This document shows positions 33,656-46,123 of a DNA stretch of 64,000 bases, in pieces. The notes beneath the pieces are model-generated. The model ran no database searches, was not told where the DNA came from, and saw only the letters and a program-made list of their open reading frames with translations. Location of the stretch: the NCBI GenBank assembly GCA_016508695.1, contig VNKQ01000015.1, positions 992,001 to 1,056,000 of the forward strand, written 5' to 3'. Numbering within the stretch: the stretch's first letter is position 1; each line of letters starts with the position of its first letter. The translations under genes and the position numbers were made by a program. This stretch comes from Hyphodiscus hymeniophilus. Taxonomy: Eukaryota > Ascomycota > Leotiomycetes > Helotiales > Hyphodiscaceae.

Positions 33656-35821
33656 TCAAGGGCTTCCCTCTCCAATGCCATCCAGCCTTACACGAACCTC
33701 TCTGACCAGCGCCTTGGCCTCCTCAACCTCGACACCATCCTGACACAGTTCCGTCGCCAATTGCATCGCCCGATTGAAATCCCCTATTCTCATTGCATGT
33801 TTAGCAAGCCACATCCTCGCCTTTGAGGTGGCAGCCGTGACGCCCGTCCCAGTGTTATCCCCACCTGCACCACCAATGGGCACTCCTGGCCTGGACTCAT
33901 CATCCGAAGACTGCGAATCAGCGTGGATGTTGATGACCGAAGCCTCGAGATTATCGCCAGCCCCTTCTTCTTGCGCAACACACATCTCCATGTACATCCT
34001 AGCTTCATCTTCGTTTTCCAGTCGCTCATACATCCCCGCAATCTGCAGCAAGATCTCAGGATCCATGGTCCCGCCTCTTTCCCGACCTCCGCTGCCAAAT
34101 GAGCTTCCTACCCCGGCATCGTAATAGCTATCTGATAATAACGCTCTCTTCAGCGCTTTGATACCTTCGAGATCTCGGCCCATCTTCTGAAGACATGATC
34201 CGACTGCCATCCACATCTTCCCATCCCATGGCCGCAGTCCAGCTGCACGTTTATAGTACCAGAGGGAGTATGCGTGCATTTCAAGCACTTCGTATGTTTG
34301 ACCCAGACCATACCAAGCTCGATAGTCTCTTCTGTTGACATCCACTGCTCTCCGATATGATTCAATCGCTGCATGTGTGTTCTTCAGTTCGACGTACTCG
34401 TGACCCATGAGTGTCCAAGCGCTCAGGCATGATCGATCTAGCGTAAGGGCTCTTCGGAAATACTGCACCGCTTTTTCATGCTGGGAGAGAAGGGAGTAGT
34501 AATTTCCGATCACCACACAAGACTCTGGTCGGAATTTGTCCACTGATGAGCACAGATGAGCTAGAAACGACAGTTTCGGCCTTAGATTCATGACGTAAAG
34601 AATGTTGGAGTAGTGGTCCAGAGAGTCGAGTCTGTGAGGGTGAAGAGCGAGAAGGTGACTGAAGTGACTGTCTGCCGTTACGAAGTCTTTTGTATGGTAG
34701 GCGAGCAGGGCGAGACATGTGAGGAGGAACGGACTCGTTGGGAAGATAGAGAGGAGCTGATCTAGGGAATTGGACAGATTTGCTGACGATTGGTAAAGCT
34801 CTAGTGAGGTATGTAGATGGAAGATGAAGGATAAGATATTTTGTGGGAGGTGAGATGATATTCGATTGAGCTAGAAACAAGTCAGTCAGATACTAGGCGT
34901 AATATTTAGATTCAAGATATTTACGTCTTCTACTTGACTGATCAAAGCAGTCATCTCAAGCCAACACCCCCAATTCATAGGGTATAGATGAACACTTCTG
35001 ATAAGCCACTTCATAGCTTCCTCCTCATTCTTGTCTTTTGCCAAGACCATACCGTATCTGTTCTCGTTAGCGACGTCTTCTTATCCTAGAGAGCACCTAC
35101 AGATACTCAAGCCACCCCTGGCTTCCTACAACTTCTCCGGTCCCAGTCATTCGTTCATGAAACCAACTCTCTAGAAACCGACTTAGGACCACCAACTGCT
35201 TATTGACAACAGCTCCTCCATCATGTGGTCCCATTACCATTTCGCTGTCCTCGTCCTTCTTCTTTTCTCCAGACATGAACTTTGCATACAATGCCAAGAA
35301 CAAGCTTTTCTGGCTCAATTTTGGTATACTTGGCTGTACGATGGAGCTCGACCGACCAGCTGAAGCTCTTGCCTTTCCCTTTCCTTTTGGCGATGTCGTA
35401 TTATGGATGCCCTTCGAGGGAGCTGATAGTATGCCAGATAGAACAGTATCTGGTAGAAACACAGCTGCACAGCGATCGTATTCTCGGCAATCAAACAGAG
35501 ACTTTGCAAATAGATATCGGTTTATCTCCTTCGCTTCCAGCTGCGCTTCTTCGGGGTCCAGATTCCCAGTTACAACGATCGGGGGCATGCCCTCTAAAGG
35601 GACTTCAGTCATCTGCGAGTCTTCGGGTTCTGACGGATCTTCGTTCGTAGGTATCGAGGTAAGGAGCTCTGCTGCCCTTCAACCCATTAGCTTCGATCAT
35701 TGAAATCGTTCATGGTAAAGTACCACTTTGCGGACTGGTATAAACATCGCTCTGAGCACTTTACAACTGCTTCTTGCAGCGTAGCTCGCAGCTGCGAGGT
35801 GTCATGCTCGGTGAGAGGCAT
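33656..35821 (-). CDS. APC8: Anaphase-promoting complex subunit 8 (CDC23)
   Basis: TPR scaffold subunit of the APC/C ubiquitin ligase that drives mitotic exit. Four exons fit: 35821-35724, 35676-35101, 35057-34925, 34870-33656 (673 aa). The N-terminus contains KCSERCLYQSAKW, then AAELL, a block typical of APC8. Consecutive TPR repeats are clear: VVIGNYYSLLSQHEKAVQYF, SAWTLMGHEYVELKNTHAAI, AWYGLGQTYEVLEMHAYSLW, KMWMAVGSCLQKMGRDLEGI. The C-terminal part is low in complexity around residues 550-600 (GGAGGDNTGTGVTAA). It is head-to-head with the FPP synthase gene, 450 bp apart. Confidence 0.93.
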
Positions 35822-36271
35822 CTTGAGATATATGGCCGGCCTGCGGCAGAGCCTCGTCTGATCTGTTCATGCGATATTGTAGGAGTTATTGACAGAGCCG
35901 TTGATGTTTATGGTTCGTTGCGGGCCGCTCCAGGGAGGAAACAACGTGTCGGCCTAGATGGGAGTGCTTGTCAGCTTTCGTTAATTACTCGGTTGGGTTA
36001 ATCTGGAGACGTCAATAAAAGTCGTGGTGTGTGATGTATGCGCAGATTTTTGGCTTGGATTATGATGAGGCTGGAAGGGAGTTTTGATTTCCATAGCTTC
36101 AATGGGAAACCGCGACGACGAACGACCCTTGTCGCGTCAGAATTCTGCCACCAAAAACCCCCACTTTCTTCACCGCTACCCAAATTTCCCCTGAAAGAGC
36201 ACAACAAAGCCTCCTCTGGACTTGGTCAGTTGTTCTCTCACTTCCAACTGCCAAATTCAAGCATTGAAATC
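35822..36271. promoter_or_regulatory. Divergent promoter region, APC8 / FPP synthase
   Basis: 450 bp between two outward-pointing start codons. It contains the leaders of both genes. No specific binding site is claimed. Confidence 0.4.
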
Positions 36272-37374
36272 ATGGCGAAGACCACTACGCTCAAGGAGTT
36301 CGAGTCTATCTTCCCAAAACTCACCGAGGACATTCTCGACGATGCTAAGCAACACAATCTCCCAGAAGCCTTCGTCGAGTGGTACAAAGCTGTAAGTGGA
36401 CAAAGTACCCTTTTGAAGCTCTGCAACTGATTTACTAACGTCTGCAAAAGTCTCTCATTGCCAATACGGTCGGAGGAAAATGCAATCGCGGCATGTCCGT
36501 CCCAGACTCCGTCTCCATGATTCTCGAAGCCCCGCTATCCGAACAGCAATACTTCGAGGCAGCAGCATTAGGGTGGATGACCGAGCTTCTACAAGCCTTC
36601 TTCCTGGTATCAGACGATATCATGGATAGTAGCATCACTCGAAGAGGTCAGCCATGCTGGTACCGACAACCCCATGTGGGAATGGTCGCCATCAACGACG
36701 CCTTCTTACTCGAGGCTTCCATATACAACCTGCTCAAGAGGTACTTCAGAAAGCACCCTTCATACATCGACCTTGTGGAATTGTTTCACGAGGCCTCTTT
36801 CAAAACCGAACTTGGCCAATTGTGCGATCTTCTCACTGCGCCCGAGGACAAGGTCGATCTGAACAACTTCTCAATGGACAAATACCGATTCATTGTTATC
36901 TACAAGACTGCCTACTACTCCTTCTACCTCCCAGTCGCCCTCGCACTCTACCACCAAAACATCGCGACACCAAAGAACCTCAAGCAAGCGGAACAGATCC
37001 TCATCCCTCTCGGCGAATACTTCCAGATCCAAGACGATTACCTCGACAATTTTGGACTCCCGGAACACATTGGTAAGATTGGCACAGATATCTTGGATAA
37101 CAAGTGCTCGTGGCTTGTCAACCAGGCTCTTGCAATTTGCACACCTGAGCAACGGAAGATACTGGAAGAGAACTATGGACAGAAAGACAGCAAGAAGGAG
37201 GCTGAGGTAAAGAAGCTCTACGATGAGTTGAAGTTGGAGCAGATCTACCAGGAGTACGAAGAGAAGAGAGTTGGTGAGATTAGAAGTATGATTGCCGACG
37301 TTGATGAGTCTGAGGGATTGAAGAAGACTATTTTTGAAAGCTTCTTGAAAAAGATCTACAAGCGTAGCAAGTGA
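36272..37374 (+). CDS. ERG20: Farnesyl diphosphate synthase
   Basis: Makes FPP from DMAPP/GPP and IPP for sterols, dolichol, ubiquinone and protein prenylation; cytosolic. Two exons, 36272-36391 and 36451-37374 (347 aa); the intron contains CTAAC. The first aspartate-rich motif is DDIMD (about residue 94), preceded by FFLVS. The second is QDDYLD (about 234), within EYFQIQDDYLDNFG. The residues before the first motif include LLQAFF, with aromatic residues upstream of the first DDxxD as expected for a C15-producing enzyme. The C-terminus ends KRSK, as expected for the basic FPPS tail. Length and motif spacing match ERG20. Confidence 0.96.
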
Positions 37375-37818
37375 GCTGTAGGTTTAGATGGTAAAACAAA
37401 AAGTCCTTTGGGCATAGAAAGCCACACAGATTTGCTCGATTGCTTCTAATACCACAATACAATAAATGTTCCTAGGTGCTTCTAGGTGCGTGGGTAAAGT
37501 GAGTAATGATGAGCTCTTAACGACCAAGAAGGACTTCTAGAAAATTTATTTATGGGGGATGAACGATCGCCTTCAGTAAGGTGATTAAGAAGTAGTAGTT
37601 GTTCTTTAAAGAGAAGTTGTGTGATGAGAAGAGCCTCTTTGTCCTTACTCGGGTTCCACCGAGTTAAAGGATACCGTCACCAATGTCCCTAAAAGTAACA
37701 TCGCATGATCTTCGGGAAACATTTGTGACCACCATTTCTGCTGTGATTGGAAGAGTCTCAATGCTTTTGGTGCAGATACATCTTTCCGTGTCTCCCTTTG
37801 CCGTGCTTGCATGTAAAG
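37375..37818. other. Spacer, no gene recognised
   Basis: Region between the stop codons of FPP synthase and the four-helix membrane protein (convergent). Nothing else is seen. Confidence 0.45.
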
Positions 37819-38849
37819 TTATGCCTCCATACCTTTTATCAAGCCGACAGTTTCTTCATGGATATCAGCGTTACCGTCACTTGACTCCCCTTCCCCCTGA
37901 ACCTCGTGCGGCTCTTCGTCTTCTCTGCTGAGCTCCTCGATCTCCACATCGTCCTCCTCCGCAATCGCACCAGGACATAGTCTCTTCTGTGCAACTTCCA
38001 CGGCCTTAGTCAAAAGCATACCTGATACTACAAGGACATTCTCATTAGTGAAGCTCTGTTATCTTCGACCAGTTTCCCACGCATTCCATGACCCAGAGCC
38101 AAACGAAATATCCACTCACAAACAAAAGGGAAAAGAGCCGCAAAAGCAACGGCCATTACAAGACCTTTCACCAACGCATACTCTTCAATGGGGAACCTCT
38201 TTTTCGCCGCGGGGCCCCACAGATCTCTCAATAATATCACCCAGCATGTCAGGCCAAACGTCGCCCATGTAGCGGGTATGCAGAAGAAGACCCAGGTGAA
38301 GACCTGGCCGCTAGTGGAGGTCGGCGAATAATGCTGGCAGAAACTCAACCATTGGAGGCTGAGTGCTAGCAGGAAGAGAGAAAGGAGCATGAGGATGAAG
38401 AAAAAGGTTCCCGTGACGAAGAAGTGCGCTGAAGATGCCGTGGGTCTGACGAGTGTTGCTGGTACTGGGAATATAATGGGAGTAGAGGTTGATTCGGGTG
38501 GTGCGTAAGGAGGCGGATCGTCTCCTCCTTGGCCTGCTTCAACATCGATGGCCGATACTGCAGGATCAGGAATCGCAGTACCATCCTCATCGCCTGCAGC
38601 GGTAGCTGTAATAGTAGTCTTGACAGTGGCGGGTTTATCCCCGACACCAGGGGTGACGGATCGAATGAGCTGGGTCGATATTGCAGATGCGATTGCGAAT
38701 AACATTGGCCAGAGAATAAAGCCCCCGGTTGGCAGGTTGTGGAGGAAGAGTGCGTGCGAGAGGCACATTGACGTGTCGTGGGGATTCGGTGGGTTTGCTT
38801 CGGCCATGAAAGCTTTTATAGCTGCATCAACCGAGCGATTGAGTGCCAT
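37819..38849 (-). CDS. Predicted four-helix membrane protein, unknown function
   Basis: I do not recognise the family. From an ATG at 38849, four hydrophobic segments are visible: GGFILWPMLFAIASAIS, TGTFFFILMLLSLFLLALSL, VFTWVFFCIPATWATFGLTC and LVMAVAFAALFPFVCEWIF. Between the first and second lies a Pro/Thr-rich, acidic loop (DDPPPYAPPEST) with a PPPY motif, a possible WW-domain ligand. A stop is met at 38028 if the frame is read straight through. Using an intron (about 38080-38022, donor GTGGGA) gives an acidic C-terminal tail (EEDDVEIEELSREDEEP) and 323 aa. A second donor about 12 nt upstream also fits. The tail looks like real coding sequence, so I favour splicing. Confidence 0.65.
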
Positions 38850-39888
38850 TTCGAGAAGAGCTAGACAGTCCTTAGGAGGGTTCGTCCGGTGTAGCTGGGT
38901 TACAGCGCTCCAGGTCTCTGGTTGGATTGCAAAGTTGCAACACTTGCTTTGATGAACTCAACCATCCAAGTTTTGTTTTTGGAGATCAGGCTTTTGGAGA
39001 AAGAAGAACAGAGGAGAAACTGATAAAAGGTCATGGGCAGTAGTAGAGGTTATATTCTTGCCGACATATTTGGATGAATCTCATCAAGAGCACAATGGCT
39101 GTGCCGCTGCAGCCTAGAGATCCGAGGCAGAGAACGAGGCGAATTCGTTGGTTGGGCAGATTCACATCAGCCAACCAGTGGTAAGTTGTAACGCCCGGCC
39201 TTCGTCAAGATGCTGGGAGACTCTTTCGGGCCATCTCTCGGGCCATCGCTCAGCGTGCACAAGAGAGTGGTAATCTTGTTGTAAACTGCTAAGGCACAAT
39301 GGTAAAGGTAGAGCCGAGATCACGTGATTGTCACATGTAAGAATTGTCACGTGTAAAGCAAGTGCCTCATCAAAGGCTCTCGTGGGCCAAAACTTCACGG
39401 GTACTAATAATAGATCATGTTACTACAAAGACCAATGAATGCTGGGGCAGGAAGATGTATATCGTGTGCCCCAGTTGGTGGCGCAACTGAAGTGTTGACA
39501 CGAAAGATTTTCAAAATACCCCACGAAAGGCGTGGGAGATTGAAATCAGATGATTCGTCAGAGTTTTCGGAGCGTGGGGTTTTGCAATCATCAACTTTAC
39601 AGATGAAGGACTTCCAGATCACCACTTCAGAGAAATTCCTTTTTAAATACGTTGCCTGATAGTCTCCTAGCCTTGCGCACGACGAAGCCCCTTTTTATTC
39701 GGCTACCTGTGCGCTAGTGCAGCAGTGCTTTGCAAAGGTTCTAGATCCGCTCCCTCCACATATATCTCGAACCAACGAGTAGGCAGCTTCGCCTCAACAT
39801 TGAAAATCCTCCCATCCAAATCTGAAACTCAAGCTTCCCATATTCGTGTTCTCTCCTGCTGGATCTCTGAAGTCACTTGGATTTTCCA
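38850..39888. other. Intergenic 1 kb, no gene recognised
   Basis: Contains the promoters of the membrane protein (minus) and of the unknown gene at 39889 (plus). Short frames only. Confidence 0.45.
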
Positions 39889-40707
39889 ATGGCTGTATCA
39901 AGATATCTTCGCGATGAGATGGACACTAGCTTCATCACCGAAGCATCCAAAAAGAACATCATAGACGAGCGTTACAACGAAGCAGTGGACGATTTCCTAA
40001 TGGAAGAAAAGGCTCGCATTGGTGGCCGCGAACACAGAGACGACTCCGACATTGTCGAATCGATTCTCGAGGTCATCAAGAAGAACTTGCTGGAGATACG
40101 CAACAATCGACGGCATGCGCTTTGCGGGATAATGTGGCGGCTGCGAGCTCAGTCGGTCGTGTTCGAAGCCTTCATGGATCTCTATGATACCAGACTGGTC
40201 GATATCTCAGCGCTGCAGTATGGGGTTGATTTCAATGGGAATGACGCGACGGTTAGGGATGTCGCCAGGGCAGTTTCCGAGTCGTTTCACTTTGGTCACG
40301 AGATGAGAGATGGTGCAGCATCGTACCTGTGTTCTGCGGCTTACGTTGTCCCTGAGCTATGGCTGGCGTGCATGGTTGTTCGAGGTGCCCTCGTATCACT
40401 CGAGACGATTTTTGAATTCATCGCCAAGCAAAAAACCCTTGGAAGTTTTGACGTGGAGGCCTTCCGCAAGTGTTGGCCACAAGGAAAGACGCTGGACGTC
40501 AATCCGATGGCGATGGCGATGATCTCAGCTGGACCGCAGGGTTTCATAGGCATGCATCTCCCGATGGGAATGGGGCTTCCCTTGAAGCTAGAGGATGTGT
40601 ATTATGAAATCGATGAGCCCCTACGGAGATGTGAGGAACTATTTTCTAAGTATTTCAAAATTCCGGAGACTGTGTTCGTTCCTGCCGGCAGGATATGGAT
40701 GCCCTAG
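39889..40707 (+). CDS. Hypothetical protein
   Basis: Single-exon frame of 272 aa from an ATG at 39889 (MAVSRYLRDEMDTS). No family recognised. Mostly soluble and helical in appearance: an acidic N-terminus (DERYNEAVDDFLMEEKARI), a basic helix (EVIKKNLLEIRNNRRHALCG), a more hydrophobic middle (ELWLACMVVRGALVSLETIF), and a Met/Gly-rich patch (HLPMGMGLPLKL) before EDVYYEIDEPLRRCEELFSK. No signal peptide and no repeats. Confidence 0.55.
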   Translation: MAVSRYLRDEMDTSFITEASKKNIIDERYNEAVDDFLMEEKARIGGREHRDDSDIVESILEVIKKNLLEIRNNRRHALCGIMWRLRAQSVVFEAFMDLYDTRLVDISALQYGVDFNGNDATVRDVARAVSESFHFGHEMRDGAASYLCSAAYVVPELWLACMVVRGALVSLETIFEFIAKQKTLGSFDVEAFRKCWPQGKTLDVNPMAMAMISAGPQGFIGMHLPMGMGLPLKLEDVYYEIDEPLRRCEELFSKYFKIPETVFVPAGRIWMP

Positions 40708-41299
40708 TGGCTGGAAATTTGTAGAGGACTGGTGACTGTGTCTTGTTCTGCCCATGACTTTTGATACCTTGCTTTCTTTCTCCATAGCCACTAGTCCCTT
40801 ATTCGCTTTCTCAATAGAACGAAACATTATACACGTCTCCCTTCAATTGCCCTTTGCAAGTAGACATCGCAAAACTATCTTCCAACAACCGAGAATTGCA
40901 CCCATCCCTGAGAAGTAGGCGGGATGAAGAACAACTCTGCAGTGGTTTCGACATTTGGGATGGTCTTCAGCATCGGGTGTGGCCAAAGAGGCAGAAAATG
41001 AAGTGAGAAAACCTTCAAAACACGAAGTGTGGTGGATGGTTGTGCACTTCATACTGTATGTTATACCGGTAATTGGAGTGTTTGTGGCCGCCACAGCATG
41101 CTTTACGATTGAAGCAGTGTACGTTTTATTGAGAAAAGTCATGTCATGGTACATCCGCAGTACTTCTCTTCCCTCTTCCCTCCCCCCCCTCAGAACATTT
41201 CCAATCAGTTTTCTAAGTATCCAACCCTGCACTTTCCTTCACGACCTCTAATGTTCAAAGCCTCTGGTCTGATCTTCTTAGTCCTGACTGCACAACCTC
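40708..41299. other. Spacer with a doubtful small membrane frame
   Basis: The best open frame (plus, first ATG 41036, stop 41251) encodes a hydrophobic helix (FILYVIPVIGVFVAATACF) and then low-complexity sequence. No homologue is recalled, the start is weak, and the tail looks non-coding. I do not call a gene. Confidence 0.25.
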
Positions 41300-41950
41300 T
41301 CAACGTTCTGGATTTTTCGCCGTCTCGCCAGTGGTGATCTCACATCCACCTTTGAAAACGAGACCATAATACTCCTTCTCCAAAGCCTGCAATTTGGGTG
41401 TAATGCTCTCTAAATACCCCTCTAACGGCATGCGATAATCATCCGGTCTCCAACCAATCACGTCAAGGAGCTTCTGTTCCAAGGACGGCGGTGTCTGGTG
41501 GCAGACGTTCTTTCGGGGAAGTTCCTTACAGTGCTCACATCTCAGATTTTCTTCCATCTCCGAGTGAATACTGCCCGCGAAAGATCCCCAATGCATCTCG
41601 AGATTCTCTTCCAGCCATTCGTGGGTCTCCTTCTCCTCGGCAGTGAGTGGTTCTCGGGAGTGGTCAAGATCGCTTTGGATGCGTTCGATCATGGCGACAT
41701 CAGACTCGTCGTCAGGACCGGTTGTTGTGATAAGGTGGCCGTATGTATTAGGGACGAAGGAATTGGGCGAGGTGGTCATCACGGGGCTGTGAGACACAGC
41801 TGTAGAAGTGGTGACGGTGCTAGCTTCTTCGGCCGTGTTTGAAAGCGCAGAAGAGCTCACATTCGACGTAGATTCCGACGGAGGTTTGTTCGATAGATTG
41901 GTCTCGGAATTGGGAGACTCGTCCGGCGACAGCTTCGTCAACTGCTCCAT
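41300..41950 (-). CDS. Hypothetical protein
   Basis: Single-exon frame of 216 aa from an ATG at 41950. Not recognised. The N-terminal half is Ser/Thr/Asn-rich and probably disordered. The C-terminal half looks folded (EKETHEWLEENLEMHWGSF, then RCEHCKELPRKNVCH and IGWRPDDYRMPLEGYLE). The Cys-x2-Cys and nearby Cys/His could hold a zinc ion. An upstream exon is possible. Confidence 0.5.
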   Translation of the reverse strand: MEQLTKLSPDESPNSETNLSNKPPSESTSNVSSSALSNTAEEASTVTTSTAVSHSPVMTTSPNSFVPNTYGHLITTTGPDDESDVAMIERIQSDLDHSREPLTAEEKETHEWLEENLEMHWGSFAGSIHSEMEENLRCEHCKELPRKNVCHQTPPSLEQKLLDVIGWRPDDYRMPLEGYLESITPKLQALEKEYYGLVFKGGCEITTGETAKNPER

Positions 41951-42583
41951 CTAGAGCAGCAGGAACGAGTCGGCAAGGCTAAAACAATGAGGAATAATTT
42001 CAACATACCTTTACAAAGCTTAATGTCCGAAGACTGAGTAGTCTCTTTGCTGAGCTGGTTGACTTGATGAGGATGTAGATGGCTGGAGTAGAAAACTGCC
42101 AGCTTAATATATTGAGGAGTAGTGAATGGAGCAAGACGAGAATGATGTAAATGCCATAGCTAATATATCAAAAGGTAGAACAAATGAAAGACTCACAGAC
42201 AGGCATTCCATTGTTGAACCCCGCTGCTAAGACGCTCATCATTTATATCTTTCATACTTATCAAAGATCGAAGTTACTGACCTTGATTGCCTTTCAGTCT
42301 CACTGTCTCACTCAAATCACTTGATGATACTAGGCAGGTGTCCTTGAGCTAGAACCAAGTAGAGCAGTAGGCAATAGCAAAAAGTCTTCGTTGGGAGTTC
42401 CATTTTCATTTTTACAATTACGAAAGGAACGGCTGTCAGCATTCAAACTAGGAGCAGTGGATGCTTACATACCGGCTAGGAGTAAGAATCATCACTTCAT
42501 TGAGATTAATATGTCCATAACAAAGAAACGCCAGCAAAACAGTATCCACCCTCCAACCTATCCACACAGTACCAAGACACCAA
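41951..42583. other. Spacer, no gene recognised
   Basis: Upstream of the preceding gene and 3' of condensin CND3. No coding signal. Confidence 0.45.
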
Positions 42584-45500
42584 TCAAGTAATCGTTACAT
42601 CATCATCATCATCACTCAACAGATCATCCACCAGACTGTCCCTACTTAATCTGCTCCCTTCCACTCCAGCAGTCAGAGCAGTGGCTTCATCCTCCTTTTC
42701 CACTTCCACTTCCGCTTCCGCTTCCACTTTCAAGATCTCCGTCTTCTCCTCACTCTCATCGTCACCAAGACTAGGCTTATCCTCGGCCAGCGGAGTACTA
42801 CTCTTCATCCTCGTGGTCCCCTTCTCAGGCATGTTATTGACTATCTTGCCAAGACTGACATGAATTTTGTATAGAGCGTTACGACCAGTAGCATCAGAGA
42901 TGAGCTTGTCTTCGATGGCAATAGAGACTTCCTGGTAAATTTCGCGGATAAGTGGTTCTGTCGAAGCAGGAGAGATGTAAAGTTTGGCGAGCAGAGGAGC
43001 AAGCGTCTTCTTCTCTTCTTCTGTTTAGCTGTTAGTAGTGCTCGGAAGAAATGAACAAAGGAAGACTTACTAGGGACGTTGGAGCCCAGTTTCTCTAGCA
43101 AATCTCTGGCAAATTCCAAATGAACATCTCCGTTGACAGCCTTCTTCGCACCCTCATTACCATACGTAAGCTGGTCTCCAGATACATAGCACTTTCTTGG
43201 ATCCGTCCAATCAACCAAGTGCGCACCGACTGTGCTGAGGCTGACCATCTCAGCTTCAGTATCGCCTTCATCATCCAAAGTCTCTTGGATTTCGAACAAC
43301 TTGTGCAAAGCATCCAGAGCCACCTTTCGCATCCGATCTTGATTCTCTTTTCTGCTAAAGCTATACACGGGCAGGAAGTAAGACAACGTCTGGCGGACTC
43401 CTTGGTTGTGAGCGGTGCTGGGATCAAAGTATAGGACGACGAGCGTTCGAAGGAGATCGTCAACCGCGACTGATGCCTCCGAGATAACACGGCCGAGCAT
43501 GAGCTTGGCGATAGCGACTGTTGCAGCTGCTTGGACCTCTGGTGTCTTGGAGCCGGATTTGAGTGCTTTGAGATACATTTTGACTACGGTGGGGTTGCTA
43601 TCGAGAAGATTGGCGCCGTGTTGGTTGAGAATGTCTGTAAGAATCTGTAGAGCTGTGATTTGGAGAGCTGAGTGTCCCTTGGCGAAAAAATGCATGAACA
43701 AATTCAAGTTCTCCTCAGCAAGGGACTTATCTAGAAGCGAAGAAAGCCCAAGACACACGAGGCCACGTTCTCGAACAGGCGCTTCGTGGCTGCGGACAGC
43801 AGGAACAACGAGGTTGTTAAGCATTGCTACTAAGTCAACGTTTTGCTGCAGGTTGCCCTCAACGTGTTCAAGCATGCATTGGACAATGTGCAAACACTTC
43901 ATGTTGACCATGATTTCTCGAACTGCCTTCTCTTGATCGTCTTCCTCTGGCATTCCGCTTTTCTTGGATGATTTGTTTGATCTCGTGGGAGTTGTGTCTC
44001 CACTGACTTCCGACCTCGCAGAGTGGAAACTCTCATCTACGTCCTCGGAAAGAGGCTCATCCATGATGGTATCATGAACATCTGCAACAGCCTCAAGTAC
44101 GACGCTGCAGAATTCCCTCTCGCCGGCAGCGTCCCCGGCGCAGATTCCTCGCAAGACCTCAACGGTGAGCTTCGTTACCTCCTCCGGCAGATCTGGAACA
44201 GAAAGAGATTGGCGTAAGAGAGCGAACATCTTTCTCCGTCCAACCTCATCCGAGTAATCTAAGGTCCGAGCGATATGGAGGAGCTGTTCAACGATAAATT
44301 CTTGCTCCACTGTGTCCTCTTCCTCTTCATCTTCCATGACCTCCTCAGTAGCAATTCGCTTCATTGTTTCGACGAGAACTGTGATGTATCGTTGAAGGTA
44401 GAATGCCAGCTTGGTAACCTCTGGCATCTTCTCTTCAATCAACGCCTCAAAGTTTCCATTCCCCTCACTTCTACAGAAATCATTGAAGCTCCTCGCCATG
44501 AAGACAGACTCAGCTGTCAAAGTATCCCAGAAGTTATCGTCGAATGTGACGTCGTCTCGGTAGTCTGGGCGGCCTTCCCAGAACCCCTTCATTGCCTCTA
44601 AAGCGACCCCATTTTCGACGCCGGAGTTAACGACATCAATACGCTCAAGCAATTCAAGCAAGCCATCGAAACTGGGGCCTTTTAATTCTCTATTTCCAGC
44701 TTCGCCATCAGCAGCCTCATCGGCTCCATCAGATCCAGCAGTGCCAGCACAATCTTCGATCCAGCGTTCACGGAAGAGCTTCCCAGCCGCTTTGCGGACA
44801 TTCTCATCTCTGTCACGAAGACCCCATCGAAGGAGCTTCTCACGCATAGACAGCGAGAGATGTCTGAAGTCACCAAGAGCTGGTAGAAGCCTGGAGTAGA
44901 GTGCTCGGCGAGTTGCGGGATCCTGATCTCGAGCTCTTTCAAGCAGGAATGGGAGCGTATTTGGGAGGATTGGAAGGTTAACAAGCAAAGATCTGCGAAC
45001 GTCGGCGCTGGGATCATTTTGCAAAACGTCGAGCAATTTGTCGAGAAGGCCAGCACCGGAGTCATCGTCGCTGTCTTCTGCTTCTTCATCTGCCTCGTTT
45101 CCAGCAAGTCGTCCGAGGCCCAGTACGGCTTGAACGCGAACCATTGCTTCCTTATCCCGGATTCTTTTCAACAGCCCGTGTCGAAGAAGCTGGAAAAGAT
45201 CATCATCGATCGAATCGAGAGAATTGATGATATGTGAAATCAACTGTGTAGATCTATAACGTACGAACTTATCCTTCGAAGTAAGGAGAGGAAGAACGGT
45301 ATTCATGAGGTGCGCTGTCAACCGTGAGCTCGGCGTCTCAACCATGACACCTTCTTCCGCATCATCTGCATTCAAATCATTATCCTTCTCATTTGCATGT
45401 CGTAGAAACATTCCAATAAATCGGATTGATCTTTCGCCAACACTCTCGCTCTTCTTCACGGGCATAACCCGCAGAACGCATCGTATAAATTCGGATGTAA

Positions 45501-45816
45501 ATTGCTCCTCATCAAAGTCCTCCGAGTTCGTCTTGTTTTTGCGATTGCTTGTTGGTTCGTAGCAGCATGCTTCATGAATCTTTCGGAGGGTTATGACGAG
45601 CTTTCGGTGGGATGCTGTTGTTCGCTGGGCATCGCGGAAAATGGAGGATATTTCAGTTCGCAACTCGTTGTCAGGCATCTCATCTGGGACCTGAACTTGT
45701 GTAGATGATGCCCTTGATGCAGTTGATCCGCGAAAGTTGAGACTTTGAACAGACGATTTATGAGACACTGCTGTTGATGTACGAGACGTTCTCGTTGTTG
45801 ACACTCGACCGGGCAT
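42584..45816 (-). CDS. CND3: Condensin complex subunit 3 (CAP-G / CND3)
   Basis: HEAT-repeat subunit of condensin, required for mitotic chromosome compaction. Two exons fit: 45816-43071 and 43020-42584 (1060 aa). The N-terminus (MPGRVSTTRTSRTSTA) is basic. HEAT repeats are seen in DKEAMVRVQAVLGLGRLAG, NDPSADVRRSLLVNLPILP and DQDPATRRALYSRLLPALG. The later part contains LEHVEGNLQQNVDLVAMLNN, then HEAPVRERGLVCLGLSSLLD. The short 3' exon gives KTLAPLLAKLYISP and an acidic tail ending in a run of Asp. Without removing the intron at 43070-43021, the frame would run into a false basic tail. It is head-to-head with cysteine synthase. Confidence 0.93.
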
Positions 45817-46123
45817 TTTGAGCGTCGGGATACACGCACCCTGTATGATCTTTTTGATATGATCTGTTGAGTTTTATTGCGTCGAGCTTTCAATGCAAAT
45901 CTCGGTGTTGTTGAGGATTAGAGAGGGTCGTTTCGTCGAACGTGCTTGAATGTTTTGGTCGGTCCTTCCACGCGATTGTTTACAACGTTCCCGAACCCAT
46001 CTAGCGCCCCTTCCTTATCGAAATGATCTAATCGCCGAATTGCGACATCACGCAGCGGCTTACAGAAAGTGAACCCGGCAATTTTTTGAAAGCATTATTG
46101 AACGTCTCAATTGCATCGACATC
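45817..46123. promoter_or_regulatory. Divergent promoter region, CND3 / cysteine synthase
   Basis: 307 bp between outward-pointing starts; leaders of both genes. No site called. Confidence 0.4.

Noticed and set aside
40955..41251. Small membrane protein
   Set aside because: No good start codon, and the sequence after the hydrophobic helix looks non-coding.
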